DNA from: an uncultured Alistipes sp.
GTDB taxonomy: Bacteria > Bacteroidota > Bacteroidia > Bacteroidales > Rikenellaceae
Direction of reading: 5' to 3'
Assembly (NCBI GenBank): GCA_900769525.1
Contig: CAAGGY010000041.1
Span: 1 to 9,895, forward strand
DNA length: 9,895 nucleotides
Each line of letters opens with the position of its first letter. The stretch's first letter is position 1. Shown here piece after piece: positions 1 through 7,484 of the stretch. The notes beneath the pieces were generated by a model. The model made no database searches. It worked only from the letters and a program-made list of their open reading frames with translations, and was not told the origin of the DNA. Both the position numbers and the translations under genes were made by a program.

Positions 1-1167
1 ATGGGCTCAGTTTGCACAAACAAGTATGCTGAGGGCTACCCTGCTGCTCGCTACTATGGTGGCTGCGAGGTTGTCGACAAGATTGAGAACCTTGCTATCG
101 AGCGCATCTGCAAGCTATATGGTGCTGAGTATGCTAACGTTCAGCCTCACTCAGGCGCACAGGCTAACATGGCAGTATTCTTCGCTTGCCTCAAGCCAGG
201 CGACACATTCATGGGTCTTGACCTTTCACACGGTGGTCACCTCTCACACGGTTCACCTGTGAATATGTCTGGTATGTACTTCAACGCTGTAGGCTACAAG
301 CTCTCTGAGGAGACTGGCAATATCGACTATGATGAGATGGAGCGCTTGGCTATCGAGCACAAGCCAAAGCTTATCATCGGTGGTGCTTCTGCATTCTCTC
401 GTGAGTGGGACTACAAGCGTATGCGTGAAATCGCCGACAAGGTAGGCGCATTGCTCCTTGTCGATATGGCTCACACCGCTGGTCTTATCGCCGCTGGTTT
501 GTTGAACAACCCTGTTGAGCACGCTCACATCGTGACATCGACTACCCACAAGACTTTGCGTGGTCCTCGTGGTGGTATCATCCTTATGGGCAAGGACTTC
601 GACAACCCATGGGGCTACACAACTCCTAAGGGTGTAGTTAAGAAGATGTCTCAGATTTTGAACTCAGCAGTATTCCCAGGCATCCAGGGCGGTCCACTTG
701 AGCACGTTATCGCAGCTAAGGCCGTTGCATTTGGTGAGGCTCTCACTCCTGAGTATGTAGAGTACCAGAAGCAGGTTGTTAAGAACTCACAGGCATTGGC
801 TGAGGCACTCACAAAGCGTGGTTACAAGATTGTATCGGGCGGTACCGACAACCACCTCATGCTCGTTGACTTGCGCACTAAGTTCCCAGAGCTCACTGGT
901 AAGCTTGCAGAGAAGTGCTTGGTTGCTGCCGACATCACTACTAATAAGAATATGGTGCCATTCGACTCACGCACACCATTCACAACATCAGGTCTTCGTT
1001 TTGGTACTCCAGCCATCACAACACGTGGTGTGAAGGAGGACAAGATGGACTACATTGCAGAGCTTATCGACCGTGTACTCTCTGATCCAGAGAACGAGGA
1101 GAACATCGCAGCTGTTCGCAAGGATGTGAACGCTATGATGAACGAGTACCCATTGTTCGCATGGTAA
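1..1167 (+). CDS. glyA: Serine hydroxymethyltransferase, 5'-truncated by window edge
   Basis: PLP-dependent cytosolic enzyme that interconverts serine and glycine while loading a one-carbon unit on tetrahydrofolate. The frame is open from base 1. The first visible Met is almost certainly internal: family members have roughly 35-40 more residues before the motif TNKYAEGYP, including the ELIASENF-type segment, so the true start lies outside the window. Numbered from the first visible codon, the substrate/PLP segment YAEGYPAARYYGG is at 9-21, the PLP-contacting VDMAH is at 154-158, and the Schiff-base lysine in TTHKTLRGPRGG is K184. The C-terminus ends normally at ...NEYPLFAW. Two stops stand in tandem (TAA then TAG) and a hairpin terminator follows. 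Codon use is strongly biased to gct, ggt, aag and ctc, as in highly expressed genes. The family call is secure from motif content and length. Confidence 0.97.
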   Translation: MGSVCTNKYAEGYPAARYYGGCEVVDKIENLAIERICKLYGAEYANVQPHSGAQANMAVFFACLKPGDTFMGLDLSHGGHLSHGSPVNMSGMYFNAVGYKLSEETGNIDYDEMERLAIEHKPKLIIGGASAFSREWDYKRMREIADKVGALLLVDMAHTAGLIAAGLLNNPVEHAHIVTSTTHKTLRGPRGGIILMGKDFDNPWGYTTPKGVVKKMSQILNSAVFPGIQGGPLEHVIAAKAVAFGEALTPEYVEYQKQVVKNSQALAEALTKRGYKIVSGGTDNHLMLVDLRTKFPELTGKLAEKCLVAADITTNKNMVPFDSRTPFTTSGLRFGTPAITTRGVKEDKMDYIAELIDRVLSDPENEENIAAVRKDVNAMMNEYPLFAW

Positions 1168-1183
1168 TAGCTTAACGCATATC

Positions 1184-1217
1184 AGAGGCTGCCTATTGCT
1201 ATCATTAGGCAGCCTCT
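1184..1217 (+). terminator. Hairpin terminator after glyA
   Basis: A perfect 12-bp inverted repeat pairs 1184-1195 (AGAGGCTGCCTA) with 1206-1217 around a 10-nt loop, starting 16 nt after the glyA TAA stop. The tract after the stem is only TAATTATAA, so the U-run is weak; imperfect termination and some read-through into the next gene are possible. No promoter motif was seen between this hairpin and the ATG at 1233. Confidence 0.8.
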
Positions 1218-1232
1218 TAATTATAACGATAG

Positions 1233-2057
1233 ATGGACTTGATAAAACCTTTCTTGCAGGATATCCACCAAAACGACAATCAGGAGTGGCTTGCCGCAAA
1301 TAGGGACTACTACAACCAGGCGTTCGGACGTAATGCCCAATATATCAAACTCCTCATTGAGCTTATCGGCAAATTCGATTCTTCGGTTGCATCACTAACA
1401 CTTAATCAGTGTAGCTTTAACATTGAGCGTGACCAGCGAATCAAAATCGACGATCGCAAGTACAATGACTTCTTTAGTGGTAGTTTCACACGTGGAGGAA
1501 AGTATAGTGGCTACGCAAGTTACTACTACCAGATATCACCAGAGCCCTCAAGCAGTGGAGGGTCGTTCCTTGCCGTGGGACTTTATCGCCCAAACAAGGA
1601 GTTACTAACATACTTCAAGAGAACGATTGTAGAGCTTGGCACTCAGGAGTTTGACGCCATGATTAAGCGCACGGGCTTTAAAATCTACGACAAGGAGTCA
1701 GTAAAGCGTATTCCGAGCGATATCAGCGTGGAAAAACAGTATGAGCACTACTTTCACATGCGTGACATACTGCTAATTCTCCCTCTTGAAATCGAGTGGT
1801 TTGAACAGGAGAATTGGTGCGAAAAGACGGCAAAAATCTTCGAGAGGTGCAAGCCATTTATCGACTTTATAAATAGTGCAGTTGACAACTACAGAAACAG
1901 CAGTGCACTACCTGTGGGACACGGCCTGCGCCCAATAAAGAGAGTCGAACGAAGTGCTATTCTGCGCAATGCCGACACCACACCCACCAAACACAGAAGA
2001 TCGTACAAGCTCAGAATCGACGATGAATTTGTCGACATATCTAAGACGATAAAATAG
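1233..2057 (+). CDS. DUF2461 family protein
   Basis: Conserved protein of unknown biochemical function in the DUF2461 (TIGR02453-type) family. Of 274 residues, about 1-220 cover the usual domain. The opening is characteristic: F-L-x-D-I near 7-11, then QEWLAANRDYY at 17-27. A central block (63-101) matches the family pattern of basic residues, then K-x-Y-x-x-F, then GGKYSGYASYYYQI. G-L-Y-R-P is at 116-120. Residues 221-274 go beyond the typical family length and form a basic tail rich in Lys, Arg and Ser. The start at 1233 follows the glyA hairpin by 15 nt and has no clear Shine-Dalgarno. The gene has no visible promoter of its own and may depend on read-through from glyA. It ends with tandem TAG stops that lie inside the next hairpin. 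The family is clear to me; the function is not known. Confidence 0.85.
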   Translation: MDLIKPFLQDIHQNDNQEWLAANRDYYNQAFGRNAQYIKLLIELIGKFDSSVASLTLNQCSFNIERDQRIKIDDRKYNDFFSGSFTRGGKYSGYASYYYQISPEPSSSGGSFLAVGLYRPNKELLTYFKRTIVELGTQEFDAMIKRTGFKIYDKESVKRIPSDISVEKQYEHYFHMRDILLILPLEIEWFEQENWCEKTAKIFERCKPFIDFINSAVDNYRNSSALPVGHGLRPIKRVERSAILRNADTTPTKHRRSYKLRIDDEFVDISKTIK

Positions 2058-2098
2058 TAGGGATATCAAACCTAATGGTCAGATATCCCTACTATTTT
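2051..2098. terminator. Bidirectional 17-bp hairpin terminator between convergent genes
   Basis: Arms 2051-2067 and 2082-2098 are perfectly complementary over 17 bp with a 14-nt loop. The outer 4 bp are A:T, so each strand's transcript ends the stem in UUUU. This suits shared termination of the DUF2461 gene (+) and rmuC (-). The tandem TAG stops of the DUF2461 gene (2055-2060) lie inside the left arm. Confidence 0.85.
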
Positions 2099-2151
2099 GC
2101 TTTATCCAACAGCCTAAAGACAAGCCAAGAAGCGCTGATTATATCAACCTC

Positions 2152-3447
2152 TTACTCCTCGTCCTCAGCATCAATCTCAGCCACGGCAAGCATCTTTGCC
2201 GACTGCTGTTTCTTCGTTGGTAGACCAAGTTTTTTAAGTCGCTCGCCAAGTCGCACAACATTATTATTTCCCGTATGCATACGTTTGTATGCATCATCAT
2301 ATTTGGTCTTAGCATCGCTTATCGCCTTACCAACACCCTCCAACGACTCACTAAAGGCGACAAGCTGCTCGTAGAGCTTAGTTGCCTTATCAACAATCTC
2401 TGCCTGGTTTTTACTCTGCACATCACGACGCCACATATCTCCCACCATCTTAAGAAGTGCAAACAGATTTGTTGGCGACGAGATGATCACCTTGCGCTCG
2501 TAGGCATCTGACCAAATCTTATTATCGGCCTTTAGAGCCTCCAAGAAGGCAGGCTCGGTAGGGATAAACATAACCACAAAATCTGGAGAGTTTGTAAGAC
2601 GCTCATACCCCTTAGAAGCAAGCCCCATAAAGTGACGTCGCACTGCATCAACATGAGCCTCCATAGCCTTGCGACGCTCCAATTCACTCTCTGCCTCCGT
2701 GTAGCGAATATAGTCACGCAAGGAGACCTTTGAATCTATGATAATGCGTCGCTCCTCAGGCAAGAGTAGCACCACATCGGGACGCTGGTTCTCACCCTCC
2801 TCATTCTTAAAGTTCTGCTGCACCTGATAGTGCATACCACGCACTAAGCCAGTGCTTTCAAGGATAGTCTCAAGATATACTTCGCCCCAATCTCCCTGCA
2901 CCTTCGAGTTACCTTTTAGGGCATCTGTAAGGTTAGCTGCCGAAGAGGTCATCTGCTGGTTGAGCTTCAGCAAATTATCGAGCTCATTTTTAAGCATTCC
3001 TCGCTGCTCGTTCTCCTGTGCATAGATTCGCTCAACACGCTCACGAAACTCCGTGATATTATCCTTGAACGGCTTCAACATAAGGTCTATCGAGTCACGA
3101 TTTGTCTGGCGAAGATTGTGCTGGTGCTCGGCGAGAATCTCCTGAGCGAGATTTTTAAACTCGCTCTTAAGCGCATTTTCGCTCTGCTCTCGCTCACGAC
3201 GCATATCGTCAATTATCTGTTTCAGAGAGTCACGCTCACTCGCCGTGCGCACGTGAGATATGCGCTCATCAACGAGCGACTGCTCAACACCCTTAAGACG
3301 TGCCTCACACTCCAAAAGTTGCTTTTCTCGCTCTTGAATAGATCCACGAAGGTCGCTATCGCTCCTTCGCCACTGAAACCCAACAGCAACAAGTACGACG
3401 ATGAGCAGTATTATAAAAACTAAAAAAATAGTCGATGTAGTGGTCAT
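2152..3447 (-). CDS. rmuC: RmuC family DNA recombination protein
   Basis: RmuC-family protein of 431 residues. E. coli RmuC was described as limiting recombination at short inverted repeats, and the family core is predicted to have a restriction-endonuclease-like fold. Visible parts: an N-terminal membrane anchor (about 6-25, almost all Ile/Leu/Val/Phe) followed by WRR, suggesting an inner-membrane tether with the rest in the cytoplasm. A long charged coiled coil runs about 30-165. The core motifs follow: QGDWGE at 184-189, RPDVV at 222-226, IIIDSKVSLRDY at 235-246 and FIPTEPAF at 294-301. The PD...DSK arrangement fits a PD-(D/E)XK-like site; this is family-based, not shown here. The tail is acidic (EIDAEDEE). 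It is single-gene and convergent with the DUF2461 gene, divergent from rpe. The start is supported by the hydrophobic segment immediately after it. Confidence 0.95.
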   Translation of the reverse strand: MTTTSTIFLVFIILLIVVLVAVGFQWRRSDSDLRGSIQEREKQLLECEARLKGVEQSLVDERISHVRTASERDSLKQIIDDMRREREQSENALKSEFKNLAQEILAEHQHNLRQTNRDSIDLMLKPFKDNITEFRERVERIYAQENEQRGMLKNELDNLLKLNQQMTSSAANLTDALKGNSKVQGDWGEVYLETILESTGLVRGMHYQVQQNFKNEEGENQRPDVVLLLPEERRIIIDSKVSLRDYIRYTEAESELERRKAMEAHVDAVRRHFMGLASKGYERLTNSPDFVVMFIPTEPAFLEALKADNKIWSDAYERKVIISSPTNLFALLKMVGDMWRRDVQSKNQAEIVDKATKLYEQLVAFSESLEGVGKAISDAKTKYDDAYKRMHTGNNNVVRLGERLKKLGLPTKKQQSAKMLAVAEIDAEDEE

Positions 3448-3473
3448 AATAGTATAAATTATGGATAATCATT

Positions 3474-3511
3474 TGCACAAAGATACAAAACTATTCAAAG
3501 AATAGTGTGCA
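3474..3511. repeat. Interrupted inverted repeat between rmuC and rpe
   Basis: CTATTC (3491-3496), AAA, GAATAG (3500-3505) is a perfect 6-bp palindrome. It is extended outward by TGCACA (3474-3479) and TGTGCA (3506-3511), with an 11-nt insertion on the left side only. The repeat overlaps the rmuC -7 element and the putative rpe -33 position, so it could be an operator or simply a cruciform-prone spacer. Confidence 0.45.
3478..3485 (-). promoter_or_regulatory. Candidate rmuC promoter, -7 element
   Basis: On the - strand this reads TATCTTTG, an exact match to the Bacteroides -7 consensus TAnnTTTG, about 30 nt upstream of the rmuC ATG. No good TTTG -33 element stands at the expected 19-21 nt spacing, so only half of the promoter is supported. 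Confidence 0.45.
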
Positions 3512-3537
3512 TAATCAAAACATTTTGCTTAAATTTG
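3506..3537 (+). promoter_or_regulatory. Candidate promoter of the rpe operon
   Basis: TAAATTTG at 3530-3537 matches the Bacteroides -7 consensus TAnnTTTG exactly. TGTG at 3506-3509, 20 nt upstream, is one mismatch from the -33 TTTG. The predicted start of transcription would leave a leader of roughly 30 nt before the rpe ATG at 3577. It is the only convincing promoter seen for the four + strand genes that follow. Confidence 0.55.
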
Positions 3538-3576
3538 TCGAATAATATGCCAATAACCTAAAAACAGAATAGAACA

Positions 3577-4230
3577 ATGAGAAGAATTATTGCTCCGTCG
3601 GTGCTCTCTGCCGACTTCGGAAACCTTAACCGTGACATGGAGATGTTGCAGCGTTCAGAGGCTGAGTGGGTACACGTTGATGTCATGGACGGCGTATTTG
3701 TGCCAAACATCTCATTCGGTTTTCCTCTTATGAAGCCATTGCGCAAGGGTACAACGAAGGTCCTCGACGTGCATCTTATGATTACTGCTCCAGAGAAGTA
3801 TGTTACACGCTTTGTGGAGGCTGGTGCCGACTACGTCACCTTCCACTATGAGGCAACTGAGAACGTCGACGAGTGCATTGAGCTTATCCGCAAGGCGGGT
3901 GCTAAGGTGGGTATCTCAATTAAGCCTGGTACCGAGCCAGAGGTTTTAGATAAGTACCTCGACAAGCTCGACCTTATCCTGGTGATGAGCGTAGAGCCAG
4001 GCTTCGGTGGTCAGAAATTTATGCCATCGTCAATTGCCAAGTGTGAGTATCTCAATCGCAAGAAACAAGAGTTGGGACTTAATGAGCTAATCATTGAGGT
4101 TGATGGTGGTATCTCAGCTGCTAACTCTCGCCTTTTGTTCGATGCAGGTGCCGAGGCATTGGTTGCTGGTAGCTCAGTCTTTGGTGCTGAGAACCCCGAG
4201 CAGGCAATCATTGATATGATTAACTCATAA
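3577..4230 (+). CDS. rpe: Ribulose-phosphate 3-epimerase
   Basis: TIM-barrel metalloenzyme of the pentose phosphate pathway, interconverting ribulose 5-phosphate and xylulose 5-phosphate in the cytoplasm. The protein has 217 residues, normal for the family. It starts with the family signature IAPSVLSADF (5-14). The metal and acid/base residues are all present: H33 and D35 in HVDVMDG (33-39), H66 in DVHLM (64-68), and D176 in VDGGI (175-179). The phosphate-binding segments SVEPGFGGQKF (138-148) and AGSSVF (197-202) are intact. The start lies behind an A-rich leader with no Shine-Dalgarno, as expected for this phylum. It is the first gene of a compact + strand run; the next gene begins 7 nt after its TAA. 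It ends normally at ...IIDMINS. Nothing suggests loss of function. Confidence 0.97.
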   Translation: MRRIIAPSVLSADFGNLNRDMEMLQRSEAEWVHVDVMDGVFVPNISFGFPLMKPLRKGTTKVLDVHLMITAPEKYVTRFVEAGADYVTFHYEATENVDECIELIRKAGAKVGISIKPGTEPEVLDKYLDKLDLILVMSVEPGFGGQKFMPSSIAKCEYLNRKKQELGLNELIIEVDGGISAANSRLLFDAGAEALVAGSSVFGAENPEQAIIDMINS

Positions 4231-4237
4231 AGAACGT

Positions 4238-6172
4238 ATGATATCGCTTGATAACCTATCCATAAGCTACGGAGGCTGGACTCTCTTTGACGGCATATCG
4301 TTTATGATTAACCCCAAAGACCGCATAGGTCTTGTGGGTAAAAACGGTGCAGGCAAGACCACCCTTCTACGCACAATCACAGGCGAACAGCAGCCAACCG
4401 AGGGTGCTGTAACAATCAATGGGGAGTGTACCATCGGCTATCTTCCACAGCAGATGCGTGTTGCCGACACCACGTCGCTAATTGCCGAGACCGCCAAGGC
4501 CTTTGAGGAGGTGCTACGCATCGAGGCAGAGATCGAGCGACTAACTGTGGAGATTGGCTCACGTACCGATTATGAGTCGGAGGAGTATGCCGAGCTTATT
4601 CATCGCCTTAACGACTGCAACGACCGCTACCATATTCTTGGTGGCGACACTCGTGAAGCCGATATCGAGCGCACGTTGCTTGGCTTAGGATTCAAGCGCA
4701 CAGACTTTGAGCGTCCCACACGTGAATTTTCAGGAGGATGGCGTATGCGTATTGAGCTGGCAAAGCTCCTATTACGCCGCCCATCTATCTTCCTTCTCGA
4801 TGAGCCTACCAACCACCTTGACATCGAGAGTATCCAGTGGTTGGAGGAGTACTTAAAGAGCTACAACGGTGCGGTACTGCTCATCTCGCACGATAGAGCA
4901 TTCCTCGACAATGTGACCAACCGCACTATTGAGATATCGTTGGGCAAGGCCTACGACTATAAGGTGCCATACTCGAAGTATGTAGAGCTGCGTGCCGAGC
5001 GTCGTGCTCAGCAGATGGCGGCATACGAGAATCAGCAGCGCCTAATCGAGAAGACAGAGGAGTTTATCGAGAAGTTCCGCTACAAGCCTACAAAGAGCAA
5101 CCAGGTGCAGTCACGCATCAAGCAGCTCGAGAAGCTCGACCGCATAGAGGTCGACGAGGAGGATCTATCACGTCTAAACATCAAGTTTCCACCAGCACCC
5201 CGCACAGGTCAGATTGTTGCGGATGTCAAGGAGGTTGGCAAGGCCTTCGACACTAAGCGCATCTTCTCTGGTGCCGAGTTTGTTATTGAGCGAGGCCAGA
5301 AGATAGCCCTTGTTGGCCGCAATGGCGAGGGTAAGACAACCTTTGCCCGTATGCTCGTGGGCGAGCTGGACCCTACTGAGGGCGAGATTAAGCTCGGTGC
5401 AAATGTTAATATTGGCTACTACGCACAGAACCAGGACGACCTGATGGATGGCGAGTTTACGGTGTTCGACACCCTCGACCGTGTAGCTGTGGGCGACATA
5501 CGCACACGCCTGCGTGACATCCTCGGAGCATTTCTTTTCCGTGGTGAGGACATCGACAAAAAAGTCAAGGTACTCTCAGGTGGCGAGCGTTCACGCCTCG
5601 CTGTGGCACGTCTGATGCTCGAGCCATACAACCTTCTTATTCTCGATGAGCCTACCAACCACATGGATATGCGCTCGAAGGATATTCTAAAGAGTGCCCT
5701 ACAAAAGTACGATGGTACGGTTGTCGTTGTGTCGCACGACCGTGAGTTTCTCGACGGCCTTGTAGACCGCATTTATGAGTTCCGCGATGGTGGCGTAAGA
5801 GAGTATCTCGGCGACATCTGGTACTTCCTCGAGAAACGCAAGGTGGAGTCACTCCAAGAGATTGAGCGCAAGGATCGCCCCGCCGTTAGTGACAAGAGCA
5901 ACGACGCACCTACTGTAGGTAAGATGACCTACGAGCAGAAGAAGGAGCAGGAGAAGCTACTGCGCAAACTACGCAAGGCTGTGGAGAGCGTGGAGCAGGA
6001 GCTCGCAGAGGTAGAAAAGGAGATTGCCGACTACGATGCTCGCTTTGCCACAGCCACAGAGTACAACGCCGACGACTACGCTAAGTACGACGCCCTGAAG
6101 CAGCGCTACGACACACTTATGCATGAGTGGGAGAAGGCATCGTACGAGCTTGAGATAACAGAGCAAAATTAA
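4238..6172 (+). CDS. ABC-F family ATPase (Uup/YdiF type)
   Basis: Soluble ABC protein with two ATPase cassettes and no membrane segment, the ABC-F class that acts on ribosomes rather than in transport. Cassette 1: Walker A GKNGAGKTT at 34-42, signature FSGGW at 164-168, Walker B with DEPTNHLD at 188-195, switch H218. A charged linker spans about 240-310 (the P-site tRNA interaction region, rich in Arg, Gln, Lys), including KPTKSNQVQSRIKQLEKL. Cassette 2: Walker A GRNGEGKTT at 360-368, signature LSGGE at 446-450, LLILDEPTNHMD at 466-477, switch H500. Residues about 560-644 form a C-terminal coiled coil as in Uup/YdiF-like members. At 644 residues the length is normal. It starts 7 nt after rpe and is followed within 11 nt by an rRNA methyltransferase gene, which fits a translation role. 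I cannot say which subfamily, or whether it affects antibiotic tolerance. Confidence 0.93.
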   Translation: MISLDNLSISYGGWTLFDGISFMINPKDRIGLVGKNGAGKTTLLRTITGEQQPTEGAVTINGECTIGYLPQQMRVADTTSLIAETAKAFEEVLRIEAEIERLTVEIGSRTDYESEEYAELIHRLNDCNDRYHILGGDTREADIERTLLGLGFKRTDFERPTREFSGGWRMRIELAKLLLRRPSIFLLDEPTNHLDIESIQWLEEYLKSYNGAVLLISHDRAFLDNVTNRTIEISLGKAYDYKVPYSKYVELRAERRAQQMAAYENQQRLIEKTEEFIEKFRYKPTKSNQVQSRIKQLEKLDRIEVDEEDLSRLNIKFPPAPRTGQIVADVKEVGKAFDTKRIFSGAEFVIERGQKIALVGRNGEGKTTFARMLVGELDPTEGEIKLGANVNIGYYAQNQDDLMDGEFTVFDTLDRVAVGDIRTRLRDILGAFLFRGEDIDKKVKVLSGGERSRLAVARLMLEPYNLLILDEPTNHMDMRSKDILKSALQKYDGTVVVVSHDREFLDGLVDRIYEFRDGGVREYLGDIWYFLEKRKVESLQEIERKDRPAVSDKSNDAPTVGKMTYEQKKEQEKLLRKLRKAVESVEQELAEVEKEIADYDARFATATEYNADDYAKYDALKQRYDTLMHEWEKASYELEITEQN

Positions 6173-6183
6173 GATTACACAAT

Positions 6184-6915
6184 ATGGAAAACATTATTTT
6201 TGGTATTCGCCCCGTTGCTGAGGCTATCGAGGCCCGCAAGCAGATTGAGCGTATCTACGTTAAGAAGGGTGCTGATGGTCAGCTTATGAACGACCTCAAG
6301 GATCTTATGGCACGTCACCACATCCGCTACCAGGAGGTACCTATCGAGAAGCTCAACCGCCTTACTCGTGGCAACCACCAGGGCGTTGTTGCACAGATTG
6401 CCGCTATCGAGTACGTGGAGCTTAACGACATCTTGGAGCGCGTTCCTGAGGATGAGACACCTCTTATCGTGGTGTTCGACGGTGTTACCGACGTTCGCAA
6501 CTTCGGTGGTATTGCCCGCTCGGCAGAGTGCGCTGGTGCTCACGGCCTTATCACCCCATTGAAGAACTCTGCACCCGTAAATGGCGACGCTATTCGCTCA
6601 TCGGCAGGTGCATTGAACAACATCCCTGTCTGCCGTGTAGGCTCAATTCGCAACACGCTAAAAACCCTTCAGACTGAGGGCTTCCAGGTTGTGGCAGCAA
6701 CAGAGAAGAGCACCAAACTGCTCTACGATGCCGACCTTCGCAAGCCGACAGTAATTGTTATGGGTGCCGAGGATAAGGGTATATCTAAGGAGGTGCTTAA
6801 GCTCTGCGACGAGCAGCTTGCCATTCCTCTTATTGGTCGTACAGAGTCGCTCAACGTGGCAGCCGCAGCAGCCATTATGCTCTTCGAGGTTGTACGCCAG
6901 CGCATTGGCGACTAA
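6184..6915 (+). CDS. rlmB: 23S rRNA 2'-O-methyltransferase, RlmB/TrmH family
   Basis: SPOUT-class enzyme using S-adenosylmethionine; RlmB methylates the ribose of a guanosine (G2251 in E. coli numbering) in the 23S rRNA P-loop. The protein has 243 residues. The N-terminal substrate-binding domain is about 1-75, opening with IIFGIRPVAEAI (4-15) and holding TRGNHQGVVAQI (61-72). The knotted SPOUT core follows: motif 1 DVRNFGGIARSAECAGAHG (103-121) with N106 and R112, motif 2 VMGAEDKGIS (192-201), motif 3 IPLIGRTESLNVAAAAAI (214-231). Motif 3 usually reads SLNVSVA; here the serine after NV is alanine. The gene begins 11 nt after the ABC-F stop. Its own TAA overlaps the next ATG by one base. RlmB is the best match, but another TrmH-family RNA target cannot be excluded from sequence alone. 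Confidence 0.88.
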   Translation: MENIIFGIRPVAEAIEARKQIERIYVKKGADGQLMNDLKDLMARHHIRYQEVPIEKLNRLTRGNHQGVVAQIAAIEYVELNDILERVPEDETPLIVVFDGVTDVRNFGGIARSAECAGAHGLITPLKNSAPVNGDAIRSSAGALNNIPVCRVGSIRNTLKTLQTEGFQVVAATEKSTKLLYDADLRKPTVIVMGAEDKGISKEVLKLCDEQLAIPLIGRTESLNVAAAAAIMLFEVVRQRIGD

Positions 6916-7484
6916 TGGCTATTGTCGAGCATAAGATTCTTGGAAAGATAGAGTGTGTACGTTCAGTGCGTACACGCTCTATTCGTCTTGTCGTGCGCCG
7001 TGATGGCACACTGCGCCTCACATATCCCCTACTCTGCAGTCGCAGTCGCGCTATTGAGTTCGCCGAGAGCAAGGTTGAGTGGATAGAGCAAACACGCAGA
7101 CGACTAAGCGAACGACGTGCTAAGCACCCAACAATCAGCCGAGCTGAGATGGAGCGACTTCGCATTGCAGCTCACCTATACATTCCTTCGGCGGTAGAAC
7201 GCCTTGCCCGAGATTATGGTTTTAGCTACTCATCGCTACGCATATCATCTGCGCACACGCGCTGGGGCTCGTGCAGCGGCAAAAATGGCATTAGCATATC
7301 GCTCTTTGTTATGCTCCTTCCCGAACATCTTCGAGAGTTTATCATCCTGCACGAACTCTGCCACACCCACCACCACAACCACTCCGCAGCCTTCCACGCA
7401 CTACTAAATAGAGTTGTCAATGGCAAAGAGCAGTCCTACAACCGAGAACTCAAAGCCTACCATATCCCACTCGTCTCGGACTAA
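6915..7484 (+). CDS. YgjP/DUF45 (SprT-like) zinc metalloprotease
   Basis: Member of the YgjP/DUF45 metallopeptidase family, mostly uncharacterised in bacteria. The protein has 189 residues. The N-terminal part carries the family's basic strand-rich region (RSIRLVVRRDGTLRLTYP, 21-38). RWGSC, the family's second hallmark, is at 116-120, and FIILHELCH at 142-150 contains the zinc motif HExxH (H146, E147, H150). It is followed by the histidine-rich THHHNHSAAFHALL (151-164), whose H156 is the likely third zinc ligand by analogy with the family pattern H-x-x-N-H-S-x-x-F. No signal peptide or membrane segment is seen, so the protein is probably cytoplasmic. Start and upstream stop share one base (TAATG), pointing to translational coupling with the methyltransferase. 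The first 105 residues are notably Arg-rich. No hairpin follows its stop directly. The substrate is unknown. Confidence 0.9.
   Translation: MAIVEHKILGKIECVRSVRTRSIRLVVRRDGTLRLTYPLLCSRSRAIEFAESKVEWIEQTRRRLSERRAKHPTISRAEMERLRIAAHLYIPSAVERLARDYGFSYSSLRISSAHTRWGSCSGKNGISISLFVMLLPEHLREFIILHELCHTHHHNHSAAFHALLNRVVNGKEQSYNRELKAYHIPLVSD

Noticed and set aside
253..549. 98-codon - strand frame inside glyA
   Set aside because: Antisense shadow of a strongly conserved coding region whose codon bias creates few reverse stops; no start context or family resemblance.
2075..2374. 99-codon + strand frame over the rmuC 3' end
   Set aside because: It begins in the terminator loop and is antisense to rmuC; serine- and alanine-rich low-complexity translation.
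5419..5772. 117-codon - strand frame inside the ABC-F gene
   Set aside because: Shadow of the second ATPase cassette; rich in Arg and Ser as expected from reverse reading of this codon use.
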